Assembly (NCBI GenBank): GCA_021107495.1
Contig: JAIOSR010000188.1
Span: forward strand, 1-12,300
Reading direction: 5' to 3'
DNA length: 12,300 nucleotides
DNA from: Desulfobacterales bacterium
GTDB taxonomy: Bacteria; Desulfobacterota; DSM-4660; Desulfatiglandales; Desulfatiglandaceae
Both the position numbers and the translations under genes were made by a program. Below, one piece after another: positions 1 to 6,060 of this stretch. The notes beneath the pieces were generated by a model. That model did no database searches. It was given only the letters and a program-made list of their open reading frames with translations, and was not told where the DNA came from. Positions within the stretch are counted from its first letter, which is position 1. Every line of letters begins with the position of its first letter.

Positions 1-11
1 CGGATTGTGTA

Positions 12-485
12 ATGCCCAAAGCTGATGATTTGGTTATAAAAAAAGTAACCCTGCTCATTGAACCCGTCCTGGAAGAAATGGGTGTTGAGCTTGTGGATAT
101 TGAATATCTATCAGAGCATGGCAGGTGGGTCCTTAGGATTTATGTGGATCAGGAGGGCGGCATTACCCTGGACGGCTGTGCGAGGGTGAGTAGGGAAATC
201 GGTGACTTGATTGATGTGAAAGACATTTTACAGCATGAATATGTCCTTGAGGTCTCGTCTCCAGGGCTTAACAGGCCGCTTAAAAAGGAGAAGGATTTCT
301 TAAGGTCGGTTGGAAATAAGATCAGGGTCAGGATGGTTGCCCCGGTTCAGGGTCGCCGGAATTTTACAGGTTACTTGCGGGATTACAGGGAAGGGATGTT
401 GCATCTCGACGTAAAAAATGATTCGGTGCCCTTGCCACGGGCTGACGTGGAAAAGGCCAATCTTGTGTATGAATTTAAGAATTGA
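12..485 (+). CDS. rimP: Ribosome maturation factor RimP
   Basis: This 157-residue protein fits RimP, a cytoplasmic factor that binds the free 30S subunit and helps its late maturation. It shows the two-part RimP layout: an N-terminal alpha/beta domain (about 1-80) with the family-typical stretch around LVDIEY and YVDQEGG, then a C-terminal SH3-like beta domain (about 90-157). The diagnostic motif EVSSPGLNRPL lies at residues 80-90. The length is usual for the family. The ATG at 12 is the first start visible, but only 11 nt precede it and no strong Shine-Dalgarno can be judged; a start outside the window cannot be excluded. The bases TAATG at 10-14 would let an upstream gene stop overlap this start by one base. 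It is followed by nusA, its usual partner, but across an unusually structured 145-nt gap. Confidence 0.95.
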   Translation: MPKADDLVIKKVTLLIEPVLEEMGVELVDIEYLSEHGRWVLRIYVDQEGGITLDGCARVSREIGDLIDVKDILQHEYVLEVSSPGLNRPLKKEKDFLRSVGNKIRVRMVAPVQGRRNFTGYLRDYREGMLHLDVKNDSVPLPRADVEKANLVYEFKN

Positions 486-486
486 A

Positions 487-607
487 AAATTTGTAACACT
501 CTAGGCTTTCGCAGGGATGAGGCATTTTTTAAGGCGATATCTAAACCCTTGCGATGGGTTTTTAGTCTTCCCGGATTTTTCAAAGTGCAAAAATGTTACA
601 AAAATTT
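487..607. repeat. Inverted repeat enclosing the rimP-nusA gap
   Basis: The nine bases TTTGTAACA at 490-498 are the exact reverse complement of TGTTACAAA at 594-602; with a two-base bulge the arms extend to 487-498 and 594-607. They sit just after the rimP stop and just before the nusA ribosome binding site, so they almost exactly frame the intergenic region. They could close a large RNA structure in the nusA leader, be paired protein sites, or be the ends of a small inserted element of about 120 bp. The symmetry is seen directly; the role is unknown. Confidence 0.5.
541..565 (+). terminator. Weak terminator-like hairpin in the nusA leader
   Basis: AAACCC (543-548) pairs with GGGTTT (556-561) over a 7-nt loop, and the 3' arm runs on into further Ts (TTTTT at 559-563). 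With a two-T bulge, CT at 541-542 can also pair with AG at 564-565. The stem has only three GC pairs and a short T tract, so full termination is doubtful; partial attenuation ahead of nusA is possible. The 5' arm and loop overlap a competing stem (509-516 with 546-554), described in the findings. Confidence 0.35.
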
Positions 608-630
608 ACTTTTTGGTGGGGTGAACTGAC

Positions 631-2052
631 ATGGTTTCGGATTTGACAAGGATGATTGACCAGGTAAGCCGAGAAAAAGGTGTTGACCGGGATGTGCTGA
701 TAAAAGCGCTTGAAGAAGCGGTCAAGACGGCGGCCCGGAAAAAGTATGGGCAGGAATATGACATGGAAGCCAATTATAATGACGAATTAGGTGAGATTGA
801 AGTCTTCGAATTCAAAGAGGTGGTTGAAAACGTAACCAGCGAAGAACTCCAGATATCGCTTGAGGATGCCCATAAGATTGATGCCGAATCCGAACTGGGG
901 GACGAACTCGGAATCAAGATGGAAACTGGGAAATTCGGAAGAATCGCTGCACAGTCGGCCAAACAGGTAATAATGCATCGCCTGAAAGATGCTGAAAGGG
1001 ACATCGTTTACGATGACTTCAAAGATCGACGGGGAGAGATTATCAACGGGATCGTGAACAGGTTTGACCGGGGGTCCATCATTGCCAATCTTGGCCGGAC
1101 AGAGGCGGAATTGCCGCCGAAAGAACAGGTGCCAAGGGAAGCCTATAAACAGGGAGATCGTATCAGGGCCTATATCCTGAACGTTAGGCAGTTCAGCCGC
1201 GGACCTCAGATTGTTCTTTCCAGGACCCATCCCAATTTTGTTTCAGGCCTTTTTGAGAACGAGGTCCCTGAAATTTCCGAGGGTATTGTAGAAGTAATGC
1301 AGGTGGCGAGAGAGCCGGGCGGAAGGACCAAGATCGCGGTCGTGTCAAAGGACTCTGACGTGGATCCTGTGGGTGCATGCGTGGGGATGAAAGGGAGCAG
1401 GGTCCAGGCCGTGGTTCAGGAACTGCGAGGCGAAAAAATTGACATTGTTACCTGGGATTCTGATCCGGCCAAGTTCATATGTAATGCCCTGTCACCGGCT
1501 GAGATAGTAAGGGTGATCGTTGATGAGAACAATCGTTCTATGGAGGTTGTTGTCCCGGATGATCAATTATCTCTTGCTATTGGTAAGCGCGGGCAAAATG
1601 TGCGGTTAGCCTCCAGGTTGACCGGCTGGAAGCTGGATGTGACGAGTGAAACCAATTATAACCAGACCCTGAAGGAGGGCTATAAGTCACTGCTCGAATT
1701 GCAGGGAGTAGGACCGAAAAGGGCTTCTGATCTCTACGATGAGGGCTTTATGTCCGCTTCGGATGTGGCAAAGTCCACTGTTCAAGACCTGAATTCGGTC
1801 GAAGGAATGACGGAAAAGAGGGCAGCAAAGCTTATTGAGGATGCCGTCAGTTACACGAATGGTGAAACCGTTGCTATAAAGGCGGAGGAAGATTCGACGA
1901 CCGAAGATTCTCAAGACCAGGAAAATGAAAAAGCAGTGAGCGAAGAAGTTTCCGATGTTATAAAGGCGAAGGAAGATTCGACAACCGAAAATCCTCAAGA
2001 CCAGGACAATGAAGAAACATTGAGCGAAGAAGTTTCCGATGGGGAGGAGTAA
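631..2052 (+). CDS. nusA: Transcription elongation/termination factor NusA
   Basis: This 473-residue protein is NusA, which binds RNA polymerase and nascent RNA to control pausing, intrinsic and Rho-dependent termination and antitermination. The domains run in the usual order: an N-terminal polymerase-binding domain (1-130), S1 (about 135-200), KH1 with GMKG at 252-255, KH2 with GKRG at 318-321, and a helix-hairpin-helix region (about 351-410, GVGPKRA at 359-365). Residues 416-473 form a strongly acidic tail made of two 28-residue near-identical units, which is not a standard NusA domain. The ATG is preceded by GGTGGGG at 615-621. Its last 14 nt overlap ylxR. NusA is often autoregulated through its leader in other bacteria, and the leader here (486-630) is long and can fold; regulation here is inference. 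Confidence 0.97.
   Translation: MVSDLTRMIDQVSREKGVDRDVLIKALEEAVKTAARKKYGQEYDMEANYNDELGEIEVFEFKEVVENVTSEELQISLEDAHKIDAESELGDELGIKMETGKFGRIAAQSAKQVIMHRLKDAERDIVYDDFKDRRGEIINGIVNRFDRGSIIANLGRTEAELPPKEQVPREAYKQGDRIRAYILNVRQFSRGPQIVLSRTHPNFVSGLFENEVPEISEGIVEVMQVAREPGGRTKIAVVSKDSDVDPVGACVGMKGSRVQAVVQELRGEKIDIVTWDSDPAKFICNALSPAEIVRVIVDENNRSMEVVVPDDQLSLAIGKRGQNVRLASRLTGWKLDVTSETNYNQTLKEGYKSLLELQGVGPKRASDLYDEGFMSASDVAKSTVQDLNSVEGMTEKRAAKLIEDAVSYTNGETVAIKAEEDSTTEDSQDQENEKAVSEEVSDVIKAKEDSTTENPQDQDNEETLSEEVSDGEE
1876..2043 (+). repeat. In-frame 84-bp tandem duplication in the nusA 3' end
   Basis: Two adjacent 84-bp units (1876-1959 and 1960-2043) differ at 10 of 84 positions by my count. They encode residues 416-443 and 444-471 of NusA. 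Each unit starts with IKA, contains EDSTTE and QDQ, and ends SEEVSD plus one residue, so both are acidic and hydrophilic. The unit is a multiple of three and the frame is kept. The differences include several that change the residue, so the duplication is not brand new. The second unit also carries the ylxR start region. Confidence 0.92.
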
Positions 2053-2335
2053 GGGGCATACACCCGTAAGAACCTGTATATCGTGCGGGGCAAAACGAGA
2101 AAAAAAAGAACTGGTTCGACTTATCTTGGATGCGCGGGGACTCATTGTCCGGGATGATCGTGGAAAAGGGCGTGGCAGGGGGGCCTATGTTTGTAGAAAT
2201 AACCTCTGTCTTGAGAAGTTAGAGAAGGATAACCGCCTAAAAAGGGCATTCAGAAAAGACGGAACCCTCTCCCTCCATTCGGAATTTTGGGAAGAAATGA
2301 GTGGTGGGGGCGGCCATATCAAGAAGAAATCGTAA
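2039..2335 (+). CDS. ylxR: YlxR family RNA-binding protein
   Basis: This 98-residue basic protein belongs to the YlxR family (DUF448). It has the N-terminal signature RTCISC (residues 11-16) and the central GRGAYVC (46-52), giving Cys13, Cys16, Cys52 and Cys57, which might bind metal. YlxR homologues lie between nusA and infB in many bacteria; in Bacillus a YlxR protein has been reported to modulate RNase P (renamed RnpM), and a nucleic-acid binding role is generally assumed. The start at 2039 overlaps the end of nusA by 14 nt in another frame, with only a purine-rich GAAGAAG at 2026-2032 region as a weak binding site, so translation is probably coupled to nusA. The C-terminal 20 residues are poorly conserved. 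Function in this organism is unproven. Confidence 0.9.
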   Translation: MGRSKGHTPVRTCISCGAKREKKELVRLILDARGLIVRDDRGKGRGRGAYVCRNNLCLEKLEKDNRLKRAFRKDGTLSLHSEFWEEMSGGGGHIKKKS

Positions 2336-2360
2336 GTTTCGGGATTTCCGAGATATTATC

Positions 2361-2368
2361 GAGGGGAG
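2361..2368 (+). promoter_or_regulatory. Ribosome binding site of infB
   Basis: GAGGGGAG at 2361-2368 stands a few bases before the ATG at 2372 and supports that start over internal ATGs such as those encoding Met29 and Met35. Confidence 0.75.
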
Positions 2369-2371
2369 TAC

Positions 2372-4993
2372 ATGGCGAAAGTCAGAGTCTATGAATTAGC
2401 AAGGGAACTTAATTTAGAGAGCAAGGACTTGGTGGACAAGCTCCTGGCCGGGGGTATGAGTATTAAGAACTATATGAGTACCCTTGACGAAACAGCGGTA
2501 ATAAAGGCAAGGGAGATTGTCTCCGGTGTGGTGTCTGAGGTGGTTGAAGAAAAGCGAATAAAGTCCACTGTTATTCGACGCCGGAAGAAGAAGGTAAGAA
2601 TCGAGCCGGAAGTCCCCGCAGAAGAAGTAGAAGCAAAAGCAGAGGAAGATAAGGCCGAGGTCCCGGAGCCGGAATTGCCGGCAGAAGAGGTGCTTCCACC
2701 CGAAGAGTCCCCGGAAAAGGTCGTCGCTGCAGAAGAGAAGGAACCTGTTCCTGAAAAGGGTAAAAAAGCAGGGCGTCTAAAAGAAAAAACAAAGAAAGAG
2801 GCCCCTGCAGAAAAGGTAGCAAAGCCAAAAAAGGGGAAAAAGAAAAAGGTAGAAAAGTCTGCCAAAATCATTAAGGGGCCCGAAGAGGGTCCTTTGAAAG
2901 ATATTCTGGCCAGGAAAGCGGAAAAGAAGGCTTCTGAAGCAAAAAAACAAAAGCCATCGGAACCGAAGCTGAGGCCAACTAAGTTTGTAAAGGTCGAAAA
3001 AGTGGAAGTTGAGCCTGAAAAGGTGAAACCGAAACCTGGAAAAAAGAAAAAATTTAAGAAGCAGAAAGAAGATCAAAATGCCACGCCTAAAAGCACTCTG
3101 CGTCGCAAAAAGAAAGAGATATATGAAAAGGCCGATCTTTACCAGGGGCGAGGCCCTAGGCGCAAGGGAAAGAAGGGAGGAAAGGCTGCCAAAGATGTTT
3201 CCAAGAAACTTAAGCATACCGAGATTACGGTTCCCAAGGCCATCAAAAGGAGGATCAAGATACAGGAAAGCGTTACGGTTGCTGATTTGGCCAAGGCAAT
3301 GGGCATTAAGGCCAGGGATCTCATAAAGAGATTATTGGCCTTTGGAGCCACTTTGAGTATTAACCAGGCCATGGATTTTGAGACTGCGTCTGTTGTGGCG
3401 GATGACCTGGGCTATGAACTGGAACTGGATAGTTTTAAGGAGGAGACTCTAATCTCCGAGACAGAGGACAAGCTTGAAGATTTCGAGCCGAGACCGCCGG
3501 TCGTGACCATTATGGGACACGTGGATCACGGGAAGACCTCCTTGCTCGATTATATAAGGAAATCAAACATTATCGGTAGAGAATCGGGCGGTATTACACA
3601 GCATATAGGGGCCTATTATGTCCAGACCGAAGGAGGAGATATAGTTTTCTTAGACACTCCCGGTCATGAGGCATTTACGGCCATGCGGGCAAGGGGTTCG
3701 GCGGTTACGGACCTTATTGTCCTGGTTGTGGCAGCGGACGACGGGGTAATGCCTCAGACAAAAGAGGCGGTTAATCACGGCCGTGCGGCCAATATCCCCA
3801 TCGTCGTGGCAGTTAACAAGATGGACAAGCCGGGAGCCGATCCTGAAAAGGTTAAAAGGGAATTGGCCGAACTGGACCTTGCCGCTGAAGATTGGGGTGG
3901 CGAGACTATTTTCGGACATATTTCTGCCAAGACAGGTGAAGGTGTAGATGATTTGTTGGGCCTCATCTTGCTTCAGTCCGAAGTGCTTGAGCTTAAAGGT
4001 AATCCCAATAAGCCTCCAAGAGGGACCGTCATCGAGGCCAGGCTGGATAAGAGCAAAGGCCCTGTGGCTACGGTCCTAATCAAGACTGGAACATTGACTA
4101 AAGGGACCCATTTCGTTTGCGGCGAGCATTACGGACGTGTGAGGGCAATGAATGATCACCGGGGAAGGAAAATGAAATCCGCCGGTCCCTCCCTGCCCGT
4201 TGAAATATACGGAATATCGGGCGTTCCCATGGCAGGTGATGCATTCATTGCTGTGGATGATGAAAAGACCGCAAAACAGGTGATTGAATATCGCAAGGCC
4301 AAGAACAGGAAACAGGAAGTCGTCAAAAAAGGTCTGGTCAGTCTCGATGATCTTTATGAAAGGATAAAGGAAGGCGGTATAAAGGAACTCAATATAGTCC
4401 TCAAGGCGGATGTGCAGGGTTCACTGGAAGCACTCTCGGAATCACTGGTCAAGCAAAGCACTGATGACGTCAAGCTGAAAATCATCCATTCGGCCACGGG
4501 TGCCATTGCGGAGTCGGATATCATGCTGGCTTCGGCATCAGGGGCTATTATTCTCGGTTTCAACGTGAGGGCAAATCCGCGCGTTTCAGAAATAGCGGCA
4601 AGAGAGAGTGTGGACATTAGGTACTACGATGTCATCTATAATGTGATCAATGATATCCGCCTGGCCATGGCCGGTCTCCTGGAACCTATTTATGAAGAGC
4701 ATGTCATCGGCCGTGTGGATATTAAAGAGATCTTTCACGTTCCCAAAGTGGGTTCCGTTGCCGGCTGCATTGTCACCGATGGTCATGTTGAGAGGAATGC
4801 GAATGTGAGACTCCTGCGTGACGAGGTGGTTGTTTTTGATGGCAAGATCGCATCGTTAAGGCGCTTTAAGGAAGACGCAAAAGAGGTCCAGTCCGGATAT
4901 GAATGTGGTATAGGTCTGGAAAATTTTCAGGATGTAAAACCGGGCGATGTGTTTGAAATCTATGAGGTCGAGGAGGTGGAAGCGGAATTGTAA
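2372..4993 (+). CDS. infB: Translation initiation factor IF-2
   Basis: This 873-residue protein is IF2, the GTPase that brings initiator fMet-tRNA to the 30S subunit and promotes subunit joining. An IF2 N-module occupies residues 1-52 and a second one about 287-354. Between them lies a low-complexity linker (about 60-285) very rich in Lys, Glu, Pro and Ala, first acidic and then strongly basic. The G domain carries GHVDHGKT (382-389, P loop), GGITQHIG (switch I), DTPGH (428-432), NKMD (482-485) and SAK (518-520), all intact. Domains II, III and the C-terminal tRNA-binding beta barrel follow to the end. The length is close to E. coli IF2. Internal starts giving shorter isoforms, as known in enterobacteria, cannot be judged from the sequence alone. 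It lies 36 nt after ylxR and 61 nt before DUF503. Confidence 0.98.
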   Translation: MAKVRVYELARELNLESKDLVDKLLAGGMSIKNYMSTLDETAVIKAREIVSGVVSEVVEEKRIKSTVIRRRKKKVRIEPEVPAEEVEAKAEEDKAEVPEPELPAEEVLPPEESPEKVVAAEEKEPVPEKGKKAGRLKEKTKKEAPAEKVAKPKKGKKKKVEKSAKIIKGPEEGPLKDILARKAEKKASEAKKQKPSEPKLRPTKFVKVEKVEVEPEKVKPKPGKKKKFKKQKEDQNATPKSTLRRKKKEIYEKADLYQGRGPRRKGKKGGKAAKDVSKKLKHTEITVPKAIKRRIKIQESVTVADLAKAMGIKARDLIKRLLAFGATLSINQAMDFETASVVADDLGYELELDSFKEETLISETEDKLEDFEPRPPVVTIMGHVDHGKTSLLDYIRKSNIIGRESGGITQHIGAYYVQTEGGDIVFLDTPGHEAFTAMRARGSAVTDLIVLVVAADDGVMPQTKEAVNHGRAANIPIVVAVNKMDKPGADPEKVKRELAELDLAAEDWGGETIFGHISAKTGEGVDDLLGLILLQSEVLELKGNPNKPPRGTVIEARLDKSKGPVATVLIKTGTLTKGTHFVCGEHYGRVRAMNDHRGRKMKSAGPSLPVEIYGISGVPMAGDAFIAVDDEKTAKQVIEYRKAKNRKQEVVKKGLVSLDDLYERIKEGGIKELNIVLKADVQGSLEALSESLVKQSTDDVKLKIIHSATGAIAESDIMLASASGAIILGFNVRANPRVSEIAARESVDIRYYDVIYNVINDIRLAMAGLLEPIYEEHVIGRVDIKEIFHVPKVGSVAGCIVTDGHVERNANVRLLRDEVVVFDGKIASLRRFKEDAKEVQSGYECGIGLENFQDVKPGDVFEIYEVEEVEAEL

Positions 4994-5054
4994 AAGTGCA
5001 GTGGGCAAGGAAGATAGCGTTTTTTGCCATGCGCTGTGCGCCACGGGGTAAGTT

Positions 5055-5342
5055 ATGGTAGTCGGCACACTAAAAATTGAATTTCGTTTGATCGACAATA
5101 GATCTCTTAAGGGAAAACGTAAAGTCGTCAGGAGCATGGTGGATAAGGTAAAGTCCAGATTCAACGTGTCTATTGCAGAAGTCGGATCCAATGACAAATG
5201 GCAAAAGATCGAATTGGGGATCAGCACGGTTGGAAACGACAGACGTCATGTGGATTCTTCTCTTAATCACGTCTTTGATTTCATTGATTCACTCTATCTT
5301 GCACAGATAGTGAATTCCGAGATGGAGATTATTAATTTGTAA
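5055..5342 (+). CDS. DUF503 family protein (YlxP type)
   Basis: This 95-residue protein matches the DUF503/YlxP family, small alpha/beta proteins often encoded between infB and rbfA. The family-typical opening is visible: a beta strand (VVGTLKIEFRL), then SLKGKRKVVRSMVDKVKSRFNVSIAEVG, a helix followed by a strand, and a second helix near residues 62-80. The length is usual for the family. I know of no firmly established function; the gene neighbourhood suggests a link with ribosome assembly or translation, which is inference. The ATG at 5055 follows GGGGTAAG (5045-5052), an acceptable binding site. The next gene is 356 nt away across repeat-filled DNA, so rbfA may be transcribed partly on its own. 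Confidence 0.85.
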   Translation: MVVGTLKIEFRLIDNRSLKGKRKVVRSMVDKVKSRFNVSIAEVGSNDKWQKIELGISTVGNDRRHVDSSLNHVFDFIDSLYLAQIVNSEMEIINL

Positions 5343-5397
5343 ACTTAAGGTTAAGCGGTTCAACGTTCACGGTTCACGGTTAAAGAGCCCTAACTGT

Positions 5398-5423
5398 CTG
5401 ATATCAAAAGAATGATATCTCAG
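5398..5423. repeat. Small hairpin inside the repeat region
   Basis: CTGATATC (5398-5405) pairs with GATATC (5414-5419) and, after a two-base bulge, AG (5422-5423), leaving an 8-nt loop. It is AT-rich with no T tract after it, so it is not a typical terminator. Confidence 0.45.
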
Positions 5424-5453
5424 TAGAGAAGACACGCATGTTTCACTTTTAAA

Positions 5454-5574
5454 CTGCAAGAATTTGAAGTGAACTAAAGTTAAGGAATTCTGTCAATTAT
5501 ATAAAATCAGGGGAGCAAAGCGACTCCATAACTTTATGAACTTTAGATCACTTTAGATACTTTTAACTTGTACA
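5454..5574. repeat. Dispersed palindromic repeat, copy 1
   Basis: This 121-bp stretch aligns along its length with 11798-11925. The block 5474-5506 is identical over 33 nt to 11835-11867. Its arms are inverted: 5467-5481 pairs with 5539-5553 with one mismatch in 15, using CTAAAGT/ACTTTAG units. The right side repeats ACTTTAG with a 10-nt period. The middle holds GGAG and CTCC around AAGCGA, which may form an inner hairpin. It looks like a miniature non-autonomous element or a REP-like sequence. Confidence 0.85.
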
Positions 5575-5649
5575 TCTGATGGGTTTCAATGGATCATAAC
5601 CTTTGAACCTTGAACCCTGAACCTTGAACCGCTCACTTTTAGGTATAAA

Positions 5650-5663
5650 CATTTAGCTAAATG
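5650..5663. promoter_or_regulatory. Perfect 14-bp palindrome upstream of rbfA
   Basis: CATTTAGCTAAATG is its own reverse complement and lies 35 nt before the rbfA ATG. A dimeric regulator could bind such a site, but I recognise no known operator and it is AT-rich, so chance is possible. Confidence 0.3.
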
Positions 5664-5698
5664 AAACAGAAGCTTATGAATTTTTTCCGGAGATTGTC

Positions 5699-6058
5699 AT
5701 GTTAGCCGGTAAACGAGCAGTCAGGGTGGGTGACCACATACTTAAAGAAATTGCCCTCCTCCTTCTTAATAAGGTAAGAGATCCCAGGGTTAAGGGTGTA
5801 ACCGTGACCGGGGTCCGCCTCAGTGATGACCTTAAAATGGCAAAGGTCTTTTACAGTGTCATGGGAGAGAAAAGCCATATTAATGGGGCACAGGCCGGCT
5901 TGGACAGTGCCAAAGGGTTTATCAAAAGGGAAATTGGCCGTCGATCGGCCTTGAGATACATGCCTGAAATCATGTTTGTTCATGACCTGACCCTGGAAAG
6001 CGGCAGTCATATGGAGAGGGTCTTTGAAGAAATACGCAAGGCCGAAGGAAGAAGCTGA
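5699..6058 (+). CDS. rbfA: 30S ribosome-binding factor RbfA
   Basis: This 119-residue protein is RbfA, a KH-fold factor that binds the 30S subunit near helix 1 of 16S rRNA and is needed for late maturation, especially in the cold. The family landmarks are present: the N-terminal helix RAVRVGDHILKEIALLLLNKVRDPRV, the strand VTVTGVRLSDDLKMAKVFYSV, and the C-terminal block LRYMPEIMFVHDLTLESGSHMERVFEEI. The length is that of short, compact RbfA forms. The start is supported by CCGGAG at 5687-5692. nrnA begins two bases after its stop, so the two are surely cotranscribed. The 356-nt repeat region upstream separates it from the infB group and may alter its expression. Confidence 0.95.
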   Translation: MLAGKRAVRVGDHILKEIALLLLNKVRDPRVKGVTVTGVRLSDDLKMAKVFYSVMGEKSHINGAQAGLDSAKGFIKREIGRRSALRYMPEIMFVHDLTLESGSHMERVFEEIRKAEGRS

Positions 6059-6060
6059 AG

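Larger units (their letters stand above)
5348..5635. repeat. Large inverted repeat with arms of 7-nt GTTCA units
   Basis: The left arm reads CGGTTCA, ACGTTCA, CGGTTCA, CGGTTAA at 5356-5383, an exact 7-nt period, with a further related unit just upstream (5348-5354). The right arm reads CTTTGAA, CCTTGAA, CCCTGAA, CCTTGAA, CCGCTCA at 5601-5635, also an exact 7-nt period and the reverse complement in kind. The arms can pair imperfectly over about 35 bp and enclose about 215 bp. Repeats like these suggest a dispersed non-coding family or a structured RNA; no transposase is present. Confidence 0.8.
5343..5698. other. Gene-free 356-nt stretch of nested inverted repeats
   Basis: No convincing coding region is seen between DUF503 and rbfA on either strand. 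Instead the stretch holds, from outside inwards, an inverted repeat made of 7-nt units (about 5348-5384 and 5601-5635), a small hairpin at 5398-5423, and an imperfect palindromic repeat (5454-5574) whose relative occurs again at 11797-11927. A 14-bp palindrome (5650-5663) and the rbfA ribosome binding site complete it. The DNA is AT-richer than the genes beside it. Confidence 0.85.

Noticed and set aside
1..12. Stop codon TAA at 10-12 as the end of an upstream gene overlapping rimP
   Set aside because: Only three codons are visible, too few to support a coding call; noted only as a possible TAATG coupling.
2470..2871. Long open frame on the - strand opposite infB
   Set aside because: It is the low-complexity antisense of the Lys/Glu-rich IF2 linker, with Ser/Phe runs and no family resemblance or binding site.
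3078..3326. Second-frame open frame inside infB as a hidden small gene
   Set aside because: It overlaps the well-conserved IF2 N-module frame, has no good binding site and is Lys/Arg-rich only because of the linker composition.
5624..5649. TTGAAC with TATAAA as a possible rbfA promoter
   Set aside because: The spacer is 14 nt, too short for a normal sigma-70 promoter, and TTGAAC is simply part of the 7-nt repeat array.
5343..5698. CRISPR array or tRNA cluster, suggested by the repeated units
   Set aside because: Units are 7-10 nt with no spacers, arranged as inverted arms, and no cloverleaf or CCA-end is present.
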